The notes: a model not told the origin generated them from the sequence alone. Shown: positions 12,575 to 24,209, counted from the first letter of the stretch. The stretch is DNA of 64,000 bases from Myxocyprinus asiaticus (GCF_019703515.2 NC_059346.1:49645501-49709500); one strand, 5' to 3'. Program-made: numbers and translations.

Positions 12575-13801
12575 AAGAAGCTATCATGAAGTTGGCTGGT
12601 GTGGTTCCTGATGCTGCAATACTGCCTGCTTGCCTGATGGTAGCAGTGAGAATAGCCCATGGCTCGGGTGGCTGGAGTCTCTAATGATCCTCCGTGCTTT
12701 TTTCACACACCGCCTGGTATATATGTCCTGGAGGGAGGGAAGCTCACCTCTGATGATGTGTCTGGCAGTTCGCACCACCCTTTGCAGTGCTTTGCGGTTG
12801 TGGGCTGTGCTATTGCCGTACCAGGCGGAGATGCAGCCAGTCAGGATGCTCTCTACAGTGCAGGTAGAACCGTGTGAGGATGTGGCGGTTCATTCCAAAC
12901 TTCCTCAGCCGTCTCAGGAAGAAGAGGCGCTGATGAGCCTTCTTCACAATGACTTCAGTGTGGATGGACCATGTGAGTTCCTCAGTGATGTGGACACCCA
13001 GGAACTTGAAGCTGCTGACTCTCTCCACTGGTGCTCCACTGACGGTGATGGGACTGTGTTCTCTGTCTTTTCTTCTGAAGTCCACCACAAGCTCCTTTGT
13101 CTTACTGACGTTGAGGGAGAGGTTGTGCTCCTGACACCAGTGTGTCAGAGTGTGCACCTCCTCTCTGTAGGCTGTTTCATCATTGTCAGTGATCAGACCT
13201 ACCACCGTCATGTCATCAAAAAACTTAATGATGGCACTGGAGCTATTTGTTGCCACACAGTCATGTGTGTACAAGGAATACAAGAATGGGCTGAGAACAC
13301 AGCCCTGTGGGGCTCCAGTGTTGAGGGTCAGTGATGAGGAGATGTTGCTGCCTATTCTAACCACCTGGCGTCTGCTTGACAGGAAGTCCAGGATCCAGCT
13401 GCACAGCGAGCTCAGAGCCCAGAGTTTCTCATCAAGCTTGGAGGGCACTATGGTGTTGAATGCTGAGCTGTAGTCTTCAAACAACATTCTCACATAAGTG
13501 TTCTTTTTTCCAGGTGGGAGAGAGCAGTGTGTATTGTAGATGCAATGGCATCATCAGTGGAGCGGTTGTTGCGGTAAGCAAACTGCAATGGGTCTAGAGA
13601 GAGAGGCAGCACAGAGCAGATAAAATCTCTGATTAGTCTCTCAAAGCATTTGCTGATGATGGGGGTCAGAGCAACAGGACACCAGTCATTTAAGCAAGTG
13701 ATTTTTGATTGCTTTGGAACAGGCACAATGGTGGACGTTTTAAAGCATGTGGGGACTACAGACAAAGAGAGGGAAAGGTTGAAAATATCCCAAAAAAACA
13801 C
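12575..13801 (-). pseudogene. LINE copy 1 reverse transcriptase (broken)
   Basis: The reverse transcriptase domain copies the LINE RNA at the target site. Visible blocks are: [19 protein letters not shown] near 13700, [16 protein letters not shown] near 13590, [18 protein letters not shown] near 13460, [18 protein letters not shown] near 13300, and FFDDMTVV near 13210. Copy 2 has FADDTTVV at that last catalytic box, so this copy has Ala to Phe and Thr to Met changes beside the two aspartates. Two frameshifts lie near 13490 and 12800. The C-terminal part ([16 protein letters not shown]) is in a third frame. Confidence 0.85.
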
Positions 13802-15404
13802 CAGCCAGCTGGTTCGCGCATGCTCTGATGACGCGGCCAGGAATGCCGTCTGGACCCGCGGCTTTGCGGATATTCACCTGTCGGAAGGATCGGGTTACAT
13901 CCGCTACAGAGACGGAGAGTGAACTAACCTCTGTAGCTTCGGCCGCAAGAGCTCTCTCCGCGAGGGCGGTGTTATTTCCCTCAAAACGAGCATAAAAAGT
14001 ATTTAGCTCATCTGGGAGAGAGGCAGCGGTGTTCATGGCAGAGTTTTTATTCCCTTTCAAGTCCGTGATGATGTTAATTCCCTGCCACATGCTTCTAGAG
14101 TTGGTGGTGTTAAACTGCTTCAATCTTGTTCCTGTACTGGCGTTTTGCTGTTCTGATAACTGATAACTGGCTTGTTTATGCTCCTCCACGTTCCCGGAAT
14201 TAAAAGCGGAGGTCCGCACATTAAGTGCCGCGCAAACATCGCTATTAATCCATGGCTTCTGGTTCGGATAGATCCATATTGTTCTGGTCGGAACGACGTC
14301 CTCTATGCACTTTCTGATGAAACACATTATGCTATCAGCGTAAAGCTCGATGTTGTCATCAGATACAGACCGGAACATCTCCCAGTCCGTGTGATCAAAA
14401 CAGTCTTGTAGCGTAGAGTCTGATTGGTCCAACCAGCACTGGATTGTTCTGAGGGCGGGTGCTTCCTGTTTCAGTTTCTGCCTGTAAGCGGGCAGAAGCA
14501 GAATGGAAGAGTGGTCCGATTTGCCAAATGGTGGGCGGGGGAGGGATTTGTAGCCATCCCGGAAGGGAGAGTAGCAATGGTCCAAAACCCGGTCCCCTCG
14601 TGCGTTGAAACTGATATGTTGGTGGTATTTTGGTGCGACTGATTTGAAACTGGCTTTATTAAAGTCCCCGGTCACAATGAACGTGGCCTCAGGGTGCGCG
14701 GTTTCCTGTTTGCTTATAATCCCATACAGTTCCTTGAGTACCCGGTCTGTGTCGACTTGTGGGGGGATGTACACAGCAGTGATAATGACCGCTGTGAATT
14801 CCCTCGGTAGCCAGAATGGTTGACACAGAAGCATGAGAAATCCCAGATCAGGAGAGAAGAAAGACTTGATAGAATGTACATTCCTCTGATCACACCAGGA
14901 TTTGTTGATCATAAAACATACACCACCTCTGCTTTTACCTGAGAGGTCTTTCGCTCTGTCCGCTCGGTGCACGGAGAACCCCGCGGGTTCAATGGCTGAG
15001 TCTGGAATCTCCGCAGACATCCAAGTTTCCATAAGGCAGATAATGCAGCAGTCCCTCGTCTCTCGTTGGAAAGAGATCCGCGCTTTCAGCTCGCAGAGCT
15101 TGTTGTCCAGAGATTGAACATTTGCCAGTAGAATACTGGGTAGCGGGGGTCGATTTGCACGACGTCTTACTCTGATGAGAACGCCGGCTGTTTCCCCTTT
15201 TCCTTCTGTGTTTCCGCGGCCGGGCTGCCCAGACAAAGGGCTCCGCTTGCGTGTTTGTAAACATCGGGTCGGCATTGAGGAATTTGAAGTCCGGTTTACA
15301 GTGTGTAATTGCTTAACCAGTGTCCAAAAGTGTTTGTCTGTCGTAGACAATAAGGTAGACAACATCCAAGACACAAAACATAAGAATTGTAAACAAACAA
15401 ACAA
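13740..15404 (-). pseudogene. LINE copy 1 APE-type endonuclease (5' half of ORF2)
   Basis: A 554-codon open frame carries the apurinic-like endonuclease that nicks the target. Catalytic blocks run from ILLANVQSLDNKL through the LMETWMS glutamate and TGDFNKASFK to GKSDHSSILLL. It ends with the start of the polymerase ([20 protein letters not shown]), then loses frame near 13780. The endonuclease motifs look intact. The first ~60 codons are out of register with the basic RKHRRKRG stretch, which is in another frame, so this is not a functional gene. Confidence 0.85.
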
Positions 15405-15418
15405 AACACTACCAAAAG

Positions 15419-15441
15419 TGATTTGATTTTATTTGATTTAG
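15419..15441. repeat. TGATT-rich sequence abutting the LINE 5' end
   Basis: Directly beyond the truncated 5' end of LINE copy 1 the plus strand reads TGATTTGATTTTATTTGATT. This is the same pentamer repeat as the LINE 3' tail at 12086-12106, but in inverted orientation, so the copy is bracketed by inverted tail-like sequences. See the finding on this. Confidence 0.7.
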
Positions 15442-15954
15442 TAAAATTCTACTCTTACCATGGATACAACATGCCCCTACCTACATGTGCCCTCCTGAGG
15501 AAGACACCTTTGAATTTTTATGACTGTGCCAGGTATGGGGTGGATGGTGGTGAAAGATGTTTAGATGCTTGTATAATTGTGCAGAGAACTGATTGCCATC
15601 CTAAATTAAAAATATTAGTGGTGTTCAGTAAGACTGTAAGATATATAGCCTATATAAATATTCTCGATATATCGCAAATGAACTTGAGACATAATTTTAA
15701 TGCATCCATTCATTCAGTTTATAAAGATGCAGAGAGCAGAAAATACTAGGCACACTTCTTTGTGTATGGTCCTATTAGATCACCCTCCAGCTTGTTGCCC
15801 ATTTCTCATATTATGTGATGGTCAAATATGTAATACTGCAATAGTTTTTCTATCACAAAAAAAAAATATAAAAATAAAAAATTGCATTGACTTACTGTAC
15901 TCTTCAATTGGTTCTTTAAACTAAGCCATCTTGTTTTTTAGAAACCTTGTAACT
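15442..15954. other. Non-coding stretch, nothing recognised
   Basis: AT-rich, with a short A-rich run near 15858-15880. No exon or transposon boundary is seen. Confidence 0.5.
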
Positions 15955-16228
15955 CTTAACATACACTTAAGGTGAAGTTTTCCCGACATTAAGGTTTACT
16001 TTTCCTTAAGGGAAAATGGCACTTAAGGGGCTTTATGTAACACTTAATGTGTTTTAAGGGCATTCTTAAGTAAAAAATATATACTTAAGGGAAACTGAAA
16101 GGGATTATGACATTTTATTTACAAAAACCCTTAAGTAACACATAATGGTTATTTTCTGCAACTCTTAAATTTAAGGGAATCTTTAAGATGTTCTTAAGGG
16201 AAATTTAAGGTGCTTTATGCAACCGGCA
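15955..16228. repeat. CTTAAG/TTAAGG-dense palindromic repeat
   Basis: About twelve occurrences of CTTAAG, TTAAGG or their complements fall within ~270 bp. The block begins CACTTAAGGTGAAG and ends TTTAAGGTGCTTTATGCAAC. A shared phrase, GGTG/GGGGCTTTATG, recurs at 16029 and 16209. The self-complementary hexamers could fold into multiple hairpins. It is probably a short non-autonomous repeat; the family is unknown. Confidence 0.7.
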
Positions 16229-17510
16229 CTGGTCCCATGGAAATCACGTTCACATAAACAATTGTGATTCTATGGTTTCATTTTTGTTTTTTGTTTTCTA
16301 AAATTAAGCTTTTACTGCACTAAGGGTTTGGTTTAGGGTTGGGGTTTGGGTTAGAGAGTAGGGCTCATAAAATATGCATTTCTGTTGACTGTGCTACACC
16401 ACTTACAACTAAAAATACAGCTCACTTTTGGCACCAACCTGTGGATATTTCACCTCGACAGCACTTCCAGCTTCATCCACTGGGGCAATGGTTTGAACTT
16501 CAGTAAGCACAGAGTGGTTTCAGCAGCAGAACTTTCTACCTCATGTTGCCAAATTCACAGTGTGATCAGTCTATCTGGACCGACTGTTAAAAACCCTGTG
16601 TGCCGTTTGTCCCGGAAGATGCAAAAAGTCAGCCAGTCTGATTAGACAGATTAGCTTGACAGATCGAGAAATGTGTTTTCCAGTTTTGTGTACAATATGA
16701 ATCAGACAGTCAGTGAATGGACTGTGGGTGATCCGTAGGTGTACTGTCAAAGGCTGATGCCTAGATTACTCCGGGAACTTCTGCGGCGCATTCCGGCTCT
16801 GACGAGGTTTTGTTCCATCCTGCACACGGCGTCATACCCCACCGGGATTATTTCAGAAGCGGAGTGCTGTGAGGCAGCTGTATTGGTGAGATCACAAGAT
16901 CAACAAACAACAATAAACTACCTGTCCGACGTTGACTTCCTTTTGATTTTGTATTTTTTTAGTCCACTTTAATTGTGTTTATTGTTGTGTTTATTGCTGT
17001 TATGACTACGATCGGGAGTCTGCACAGGGTGTTTTATTTTGAAATTGACCAAATGTTCTGACTTTAATTTTGTATTTGAACTGTGCGGCTTGGCGAAGCA
17101 GAGCAGAGAGACGCTTCTGGGACGCTTCTGAAATGCACCGCGGCGCGTGTGGTGAAATCACAAGCATTGACAAGCGTTGGAGCCAGAACGCGCCGCAGAA
17201 GCATCCGGTGTAATTACGGCTTGAGACTAATTAAAGGGGCATTCAGTAGTTCTCTAGCTAGAGTTAGCATTGCTCTTCTTCGTGTACTTTAAGTACCGAT
17301 TTAACAGTGGTGTTAGATGCTATACTGGCATCTTTCAACGTGGATCAGCATGATCGTCTCTGCTGCCCCCGTCAGCTTTGGAATATCATTTGCATCTGGA
17401 AAATGTTGGAGTTTGAGGTAATTTTAAAGCTATTTATTACTCCTATAATATAATTGCTTTGCCTAAAAACAAACATCAGAAATCAAGTGAACATGCTTCT
17501 ACTGTTAACG
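16229..17510. other. Non-coding stretch with GC-rich island
   Basis: Contains GGGTTTGGTTTAGGGTTGGG, a telomere-like but irregular phrase, at 16325-16344. Two CG-rich stretches (16770-16830 and 17080-17215) share the theme CTTCTG(C/G)GGCGC / GCGCCGCAGAAGC in opposite orientation, possibly ends of an old transposon. No exon or protein was recognised. Confidence 0.4.
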
Positions 17511-18619
17511 TCCTGGTTACTGTCGTAACCTCCATTCCCTGATGTCGCTCTTGGGAACAACAATCACCTCTGATTTTTAAGAAAAGGCCAATGTGAATTG
17601 GTGAGTGGAATTTGCATGCCACTCCCCCGGACATATGGGTATAAAAGGAGCTGGCTCACAACCACTCATTCAGGTTTTGCGCTAAGGAGCCGAGACAGGG
17701 TCCCGGCCATTTCAGCGGGTAGTTCATTGTTGTGGCAAGAGGGACACAACGTCTCGTTCACTCAATCAGGGAACGGCGGTTACGACAGTAACCAAGACGT
17801 TCCCTATCTGTCACTCATTTGGCGTTGTGTCGATGTAGTGACACTAGGGGTCCCTATACGAAACGGCACAACTAGCTGAACTGTGTTACGTGGATTGGCG
17901 GTGCAGGTGCAGGCAAGCCACTGCGTGCTTCGTAGCAAGTGCACCCAGCCCTTACGTAACCTCCCCCAACACTCCATGAGCATCGTACAGTCCCCTGCAC
18001 CTCGGGGACAAGCCAACTGCCCAAAATGGGGACAAGCCGCACCAGCCATGGCCTCTTCTCTTCTTTTTTCTCCCCAAAAAGTGGAAAGGGGGGGGTCCTT
18101 TCCCAAGGGGAAAGACACCGTGGAGAGTGTCTTTGGTAATTGGGTGGGAATACATCACATGGACTTACCGACCGGTAGTATCGCATGTGAAGGAAGTCCC
18201 CGTGGTAGCTCCTACCCGGAGGGGAAAGAGCTCTACAAACACTGCGACCGCTGGCAGAGGGAACTCTGCCCAAGGAAGATGCGAGTTTACCAACAGGGAA
18301 ACTGTGCTATGGAAGATACATCAGACGGGGTTACTCACGGGCAACCAGCGTATGTGGAGCACCTACCCCAGTACAGGGCCTACTAGCACACGTACTGGGC
18401 CAGCATCGAATTTCTCCACCGAATTCGCCTGCCACAGGGCTAAGGAGGAAAGACATCTAGGGTCCACATTCTCATGAACTCAGCTGAGGGGAAAAAGTGC
18501 ACATCTTCCCCTCCAGGAGGGGAAAGGCACTGTACATAAGTGGTACACCCCACCAGTTGCCCCACACACTTACCTGTTCATACCTGACAACACACGGGAT
18601 GAAACCAGCTCAACCCGGA

Positions 18620-19591
18620 GATTTTAGAAACTCACGAAGGTATTGGGTGTTGCCCAGCCTGCTGCTCTACAGATGTCAAAGAGGCACCATTGATCGGGGC
18701 CCAGGAGGCCGCCACACTCCTGGTGGAGTGTGCTCGAAGCCCCAAAGGGGGCGGCGCATCCTGGGCCTGGTATGCCAAAGCGATGGCGCCAACGACCCAG
18801 TGGGCAATCCTCTGTTTGGAGACAGCCCTCCCTTTCCGCTGTCCTCCGAAGCAGACAAAGAGCTGCTCAGAGTGTCTAATGCTCTACGTGCGATCCAATT
18901 AGATGCGTAAAGCACGCACCGCACTCAGCAACGACAAGCCTGGGTCTGCCTCCTCCCAGGGCAACGCTTGCAGTCTCACCACCTGATCCCTAAAAGGGGT
19001 TGTGGGAACCTTGGGCACATAGCCTGGTCGGGGTCTCAAGACCACGTGAGAGTACTCCGGACTGAACTCCAGGCAGGTGTCACTAACAGAGAATGCCCCA
19101 ACCCTCTTGATGGACGTAAGCGCAGTCAGGATGGCAGTCTTCAATGAGACAGCCTTTAGCTCAACTGACTTTAGGGGCTCAAACAGGGCTCTCTGCAGGC
19201 CCAGCAGAACCACGGAGAGATCCCACGAGGGAATGAGGCATGGCCTAGGAGGATTCAGTCTCCTCACACCTCTAAGGAACCTGATGATCAGGTCGTGCTT
19301 CCCGAGGGACTTACCGTCCACCGCGTTGTGGTGCGCCGCTATAGTGGCCACATACACCTTCAAGGTGGAGGGGAACAGCTGCCCCTCCAACCTTTCCTGC
19401 AGGAAGGAAAGCACCGACCCAACTGCACATCTCTGGGGGTCTTCACCTCGGGAAGAACACCAATTTGCGACAAACGACACTTCAAGGCATACAGGCGCCT
19501 CATAAAGGGAGCCCTGGCCTGAGTGATCATGTCTACCACTGCCGATGGTAGGCCACTTAGGTCTTCCATGTCCCGTCCAAGGGCCAGACAT
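18620..19591 (-). pseudogene. DIRS copy B tyrosine recombinase (broken)
   Basis: The open part at 18899-19591 shows FPSTLKVYVATIAAHHNAVD and the arm TALTSIKRVGAFSVSDT. Copy D reads SIKRVVDLQALSV at that position, so B has lost about four residues next to the first catalytic arginine. It continues with PKVPTTPFRDQVVRLQALP. Further left, in another frame, is the H-x-x-R box (RAHSTRSVAASWA, near 18725). The tyrosine-bearing end is heavily changed. The gene is inactive. Confidence 0.8.
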
Positions 19592-19659
19592 GGAGATTCC
19601 AGAGGTCTGGTCGTGGGTGCCAGATGGTGCCCAATCCCTGAGAGAGGAGGTCCTCCCTC

Positions 19660-20318
19660 AGGGGAACTCACCAGGGAGGGGCTGTCGCGAGGAGTGTGAG
19701 CTCCGAGAACCAAGTCTGGGTGGGCCAGTAGGGCGCCACCAGGACGACCTGCTCCTCATCCTCCCTGACCTTGCACAAGGTCTGTGCAAGCAGGCTCACT
19801 GGGAGAAATGCATACTTGCGCAGCCCCCGGGGCCAGCTGTGTGCCAGTGCATCTGTGCCGAGGGGAGCCTCGCCAGGGCGTACCAGAGCGGGCATTGGGA
19901 GGATTCCCGGGAAGTGAACAGGTCTACCTGCGCTTGGCCGAATCGACTCCAAATCAGCTGGACCACCTGGGGGTGGAGTCTCTACTCTCCCCTGAGTGTG
20001 ATCTGCCGTGACAGCAAGTCCACTGTGCCTTTGAGGTCGCCTGGAATGTGAGTGGCTGCTGACTCCAGAGGAGGAGCCGGTGGGCAAGTTGCGACGTGCA
20101 TCGCGAGCGTAAGCCGCCTTGGTGGTTTATATACGTTACTGGCACCATGTTGTCCGTCTGGACCAACATGTGCTTGCCCTGGATCAACGGCCGAAGCCTC
20201 TGCAGGGCAAGCAATACCGCCAGCAACTCGAGGCAGTTGATATGCAACGCAGTCGCGGCCCTGTCCAAGAGCCAGCGGCTGCATGCCCGTGGCACACGGT
20301 GCCCCAGCCCCGCTTGCG
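19660..20318 (-). pseudogene. DIRS copy B RNase H and linker (fragment)
   Basis: RNase H motifs are INCLELLAVLLALQRL near 20220 and VQTDNMVPVTYINHQGG near 20130. The linker follows (LLSRQITLRGE, then ALVRPGEAPLGTDALAHSWP and LLAQTLCKVREDEEQVVLVA). Frames change several times. The segment stops at ~20318 where an unrelated repeat begins, so the polymerase part is missing. Confidence 0.8.
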
Positions 20319-20985
20319 GTAGATTTTTTGACTATAAAAACTCTGCCAGTACAGTAAGATAAAATACACATTAAAAATATATTCTCTGAAAAACCTAAAT
20401 ATCTTATGCAGTTTTGTTTTCTAAAACAAGATAAATCTAATTGATCTTGTTTTTTTTTTGTTTTTGTTTTTTTTATCCCCTTTTCTCCCAATTTGGAATG
20501 CCCAATTCCCACTACTTAGTAGGTCCTCGTGGTGGTGCGGTTGCTCACCTCAATCCGGGTGGCGGAGGGCAAGTCTCAGTTGCCTCCGCTTGCCTCATGT
20601 GGCTCATTGTGCATGATACCGTGGAGACTCTGCATGTGGAGGCTCATGCTACTCTCCGCGATCCACGCACAACTTACCGCACGCCTCATTGAGAGCGAGA
20701 ACCACTAATCGTGACCACGAGGAGGTTACCTCATGTGATTCTACCCTCCCTAGCAACCGGGCCAGTTTGGTTGCTTAGGAGATCTGGCTAGAGTCATTCA
20801 GCACACCCTAGATTCAAACTCGCGACTCCAGGGGTGGTAGTCAGCGTCAATACTCGCTGAGCTACCCAGGCCACCTTTAATTGATCTTGTTTTAAGGATT
20901 TTTAGATATTTTTACATGAAAACAATACAAAAATTATCATCAAGAATACGATTTTTGCCCTAATATCAAAGGTCTTACTAGAAAA
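20319..20985. repeat. Dispersed repeat R1 (split by a SINE)
   Basis: 20319-20447 plus 20894-20985 match, in inverse orientation, the segment 22592-22838. Shared phrases include ATTCTCTGAAAAACCTAAAT, AAGGATTTTTAGATATTTTT, ATACGATTTTTGCCCTAATA and GGTCTTACTAGAAAAAAAGA. No protein is encoded. It is probably a non-autonomous DNA transposon (inference). Confidence 0.75.
20438..20893 (-). mobile_element. tRNA-derived SINE, copy 1, with 16-bp TSD
   Basis: The body (20454-20877) is read on the minus strand. Its head has polymerase III boxes: A-box like TAGCTCAGCGAGTA near 20860 and B-box like GAGTTTGAATCTAGG near 20815. The tail near 20455-20500 is T-rich on the plus strand. It is flanked by an exact 16-bp duplication, TAATTGATCTTGTTTT, at 20438-20453 and 20878-20893. 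It lies inside repeat R1. It matches the second SINE at 45732 over its whole length. Confidence 0.93.
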
Positions 20986-21844
20986 AAAGAAATTATGATC
21001 CAACGTGAATATTCTTGATAAAAAAATATGATCGTGCCTGGTAACGTGCATGTAAAATGGCTAGAAATAGCATTTAGGCTTAGTGTAAAGCTGACAATTT
21101 ACACAATGTTTATTTCTATTTCTTCTGCTCCAGACTTACTTCAAACTTCCTTCTCTGTCTGCTCATATGAATGTAACTCAAATAAGAAAGTGTTTCACCG
21201 CTGTTTAAATGCTCTTTGGATCGCATCATTTATATGTATAAATGTTTTCCATCTGAAAAGACTAAATATTAAATGAAACAAATGACAATAAAATGCAAAG
21301 TAATCTCACCAGTAATCAAAATACTTTTTGAATGTAACTGTATTCTAATAACCAATTATTTAAATTGTAACTGTAGTGGAATACAGTTACTTATATTTTG
21401 TATGTTAAATACGTAATCCTGTTACATGTATTCCGTTACTCTCCAACACTGTATATAGTCAATTCAAGAAGTTCATAGCATATCATCACTCTTCCATTTT
21501 TCCCCTAACAGATAATCAGTATCTTGCAGGAATAAACCAGATCTGTGCTACAGCATGAAGGAGAGAGTTTTATAAAAAACTTGACACTGTTTATGCCTTA
21601 GGCCTGACTTTTCCGGGTCCACATCATAAGTTGTAAGTGCTGAGGATAAAAGACATGCTTAAATGACTACCAGTTGAAAACACATTCTGTTGTGACCAGT
21701 GCTTGACTGAAAGCTGCATACCTGTCTTTTGACAGTTCAGGGTTTTACCAAGAATTTTGTTAACTAAGACTTTTAAAAAGGTCAAACAAATCCTGAAATA
21801 GTTTCTTAAAATAGTTTTAATATTCACTGCTCATTATATTGTAA

Positions 21845-21892
<48 letters not shown>

Positions 21893-22310
21893 TCTTAACA
21901 CATTGTTCAGTGGTGTAATTTTAAGTATAAAATAAATAATTCTAATTATTTTATAGTTAACTATATTACTGTGTTCAGTGAATTTCAATGTTCATTATTT
22001 AACAGATTCAGTAAAAAGGATTTTGTAACAACAAATATTGATTATTAACAAATAGAAAGCCAGAAAATAGTCCATTCTGAATTCAAATTAAATTGCAAGA
22101 TACATCTGTGAATAACTGTGTATAGTCATGAGCATGGCATTATTAGGTCATTTCCATAATAGCGGGTTACATGTCACCATGCAGTTCATGAATGAAGGTA
22201 ATTACTGAATTAATGATTCGTAAAACTCCATTACAACAAAGCAAGGTGGAAAGTAAATTTGCTGCCTGTCGTGCAGACCATACATACGATTACAGCCATT
22301 GTGGTGTTGG
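20986..22310. other. AT-rich stretch, nothing recognised
   Basis: Contains an (AAT)n microsatellite at 21848-21892. No exon, RNA gene or transposon protein is visible. Confidence 0.5.
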
Positions 22311-22483
22311 TACATCTTACATTACTTATTACATTTTCAGAAATAAATGCTTGTGATTTGCTTGATTTTTATTTATTATTATTTTTTATGATTCTTGATT
22401 CCCATCAGACTTTGATTCTTGAATTCAAACTCCATTGCCAGAGTTCATCATACCATCAAAAATAAATAAATAAAAAAAAAAAA

Positions 22484-22564
<81 letters not shown>

Positions 22565-23066
22565 TTTTTATTTTTTTTTTTTTTTTTTTAAATAATAATT
22601 TCTTTTTTTCTAGTAAGACCTCTGATGTTAGGGCAAAAATCGTATTCTTGATAATAATTTATTTTATTGTTTTCCTGTAAAAATATCTAAAAATCCTTAA
22701 AACAATATCAGTTAGATCTATCTTGTTTTAGAAACAACACTGCATATGATATTTAGGTTTTTCAGAGAATGTATTTTTAACATGTGTATTTTGTCTTACT
22801 GTATTTATAGTCAAAACAAGTGAAAAAAATCTACCAGTGCTAAAGAAGTAATCCAAAGTATTTAGAATACGTGTATATATATTATATTGTTTGTAGTCCC
22901 AGTCTCCTATAGGTGTCATAAGACATTTTTATTTCTCTCTCTGGTATAATAAACTCTGGCAGTGGAGTCTGAATTCAAGAATAAAAGTTTGATGGGAATC
23001 AAGAATCGTCCAAAAAAATTATTCAAGCTAATCACAAGCATTTCTTTCCAAAAATCTAATAAGTAA
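22311..23066. repeat. Inverted-repeat (foldback) structure R2 enclosing R1'
   Basis: The left arm 22311-22450 and the right arm 22945-23062 are inverted copies (TTACTTATTA, AAATGCTTGTGATT, GATTCTTGATTCCCATCA, TTCTTGAATTCA, CTCCA(T/C)TGCCAGAGTT). Between them lie a (TA)n run at 22489-22549, T-runs at 22559-22590, and R1' (22592-22838), which is an inverted partner of R1 at 20319. This is a fold-back element or a MITE that captured another repeat. Confidence 0.75.
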
Positions 23067-24190
23067 TACAGTGGCAAGAAAAGTATGTGAACCCTTTGGA
23101 ATTAGCTATTTTTTTTTTTTTTTTGGTCATAAATTGGTCATAAAATGTGGTCTCATCTTCATCAAAGTCACAAGTACCGGTATTAACAAACACAAAGTGT
23201 TAATTGTGCTTAAGCTAACAACACACAAGCAATTATAATTTTTCATGTCTTTATTGAACAAATCCCATTAAACACACACAGTGCTGTGGAAAAGTAAGTG
23301 AACCCTTGGATTTAATAACTGGAGATCCTCCTTTGGCAGCAATAATCTCAACTAAGCTTTTCTGGTAGCAGCAGATTAGACCTGCACCACGTTCAGAAGG
23401 AATTTTGGACCATTCTTCTTTACAGAACTGCTTCAGCTCAGCCATATTATTAGGATGTCTGGTGTGAACGGCTCTCTTGAGGTCATTCAACAGCATCTCT
23501 ATTGGGTTAAGGTCTGGGCTCTGACAGAGCTACTCCAAAAGGTGGATTTTCTTCTTTTGAAGCCATTCTGTAGTGGATTTACTTCAATGTTTAGGGTTAT
23601 TCTCCTGCTGCATCACCCAACTTCTACTGAGCTTCAGCAGGTGCACAGCCACCCTGATATTGTCCTGTATGATATCTTGATAAACTTGGGAATTAATATT
23701 TCCCTCGATGATGGCAAGTGGTCCAGGCCCCAAAGCAGCAAAGCAGCCCCAAATCATGATGTTCCCTCCACCGTACTTCACAGTTTGGATTATGTTTTCA
23801 TAGTGCTGTATGTTCTTCCCAAACAATTCAACCAATCGGTCCACAAAACATTTTCCCAGCAGCGTTGTGGAGTGTCAAGGTGGTCTTTGGTAAACTTCTA
23901 GGGAGAGTAACCAGAGTACTAAATCGTCTCCATTTATAGAAAATGTGTCTAACTGTGGACAGATTAATATCTAAGTTTTTCGAGATAACTTTGTTACCTT
24001 TCCAGCTTAGTGCAAAGCAACAATTCTTGATCGTAGGTCCTCTGAGATCTCTTTTTTGCAAGGCATGGTCCACGTCAGCAGATACTTCTTGTGAATAGCA
24101 AACTCAAAATGTTTGTTCTCAAAGCTCTAACACACACCTCCAATCTCATTTCATTAATTGGATGCCAGGTTTGCCAGCTCCCGACTATCT
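23067..24190 (-). mobile_element. Tc1/mariner transposon (3' end lost)
   Basis: It starts with a TA dinucleotide at 23067-23068 and the terminal sequence CAGTGGCAAGAAAAGTATGT at 23069. A related internal motif, GTGCTGTGGAAAAGTAAGTG, lies at 23281-23300. A transposase remnant is read on the minus strand. The opposite terminus is missing: the sequence runs into a LINE fragment near 24190-24210. Fish Tc1 family, inactive. Confidence 0.88.
23251..24073 (-). pseudogene. Tc1 transposase (broken)
   Basis: A DDE transposase that would cut and paste the element. The N-terminal DNA-binding region at 23828-24073 ends ISKNLDINLSTVRHIFYKW. The catalytic core at 23584-23844 includes YGGGNIMIWGCFAALGPG and ends QQENNPKH. 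Active Tc1 proteins carry D-N-D-PKH at that last site, so here both aspartates are replaced. The C-terminal part at 23251-23496 has NDLKRAVHTRHPNNMAELKQ. There are frameshifts between blocks, and a gap between the N-terminal region and the core suggests an internal deletion. Confidence 0.85.
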
Positions 24191-24209
24191 TTCGAACATG
24201 TAACAAGAA

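Larger units (their letters stand above)
12086..15415 (-). mobile_element. L2/CR1-type LINE, copy 1 (5'-truncated)
   Basis: This is a non-LTR retrotransposon read leftwards. Its 3' end at 12086-12106 is a run of TGATT/AATCA pentamers, the tail type of fish L2-like LINEs. The downstream region at 12108-12240 matches, in reverse, the end of copy 2 at 59170-59310. The right (5') end stops near 15415, inside the sequence that copy 2 carries from about 56065, so some 60 bp of the 5' end is missing. A TA-rich patch lies at 12345-12377 in the 3' UTR. Confidence 0.9.
17511..20318 (-). mobile_element. DIRS retrotransposon, copy B (truncated)
   Basis: The left end at 17511 (TCCTGGTTACTGTCGTAACC) matches the ends of copies C and D. 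A TATA-bearing terminal repeat follows (GGGTATAAAAGGAGCTGG near 17638). The internal complementary region at 17740-17850 joins the two end sequences (CAGTAACCAAGA then CGTTCCCTATCTGTCACTCA). Recombinase and RNase H remnants read leftwards to about 20318, where the copy is cut off against another repeat. The reverse transcriptase, gag and right terminal repeat are absent. Confidence 0.85.

Noticed and set aside
13183..13473. Open frames antisense to LINE and DIRS coding blocks (for example 12630-13334 plus).
   Set aside because: They are shadows of the real coding strand, with no domain of their own.
16325..16345. Interstitial telomere sequence.
   Set aside because: GGTTTAGGGTTGGGGTTTGG is irregular and under 40 bp, with no run of exact TTAGGG units.
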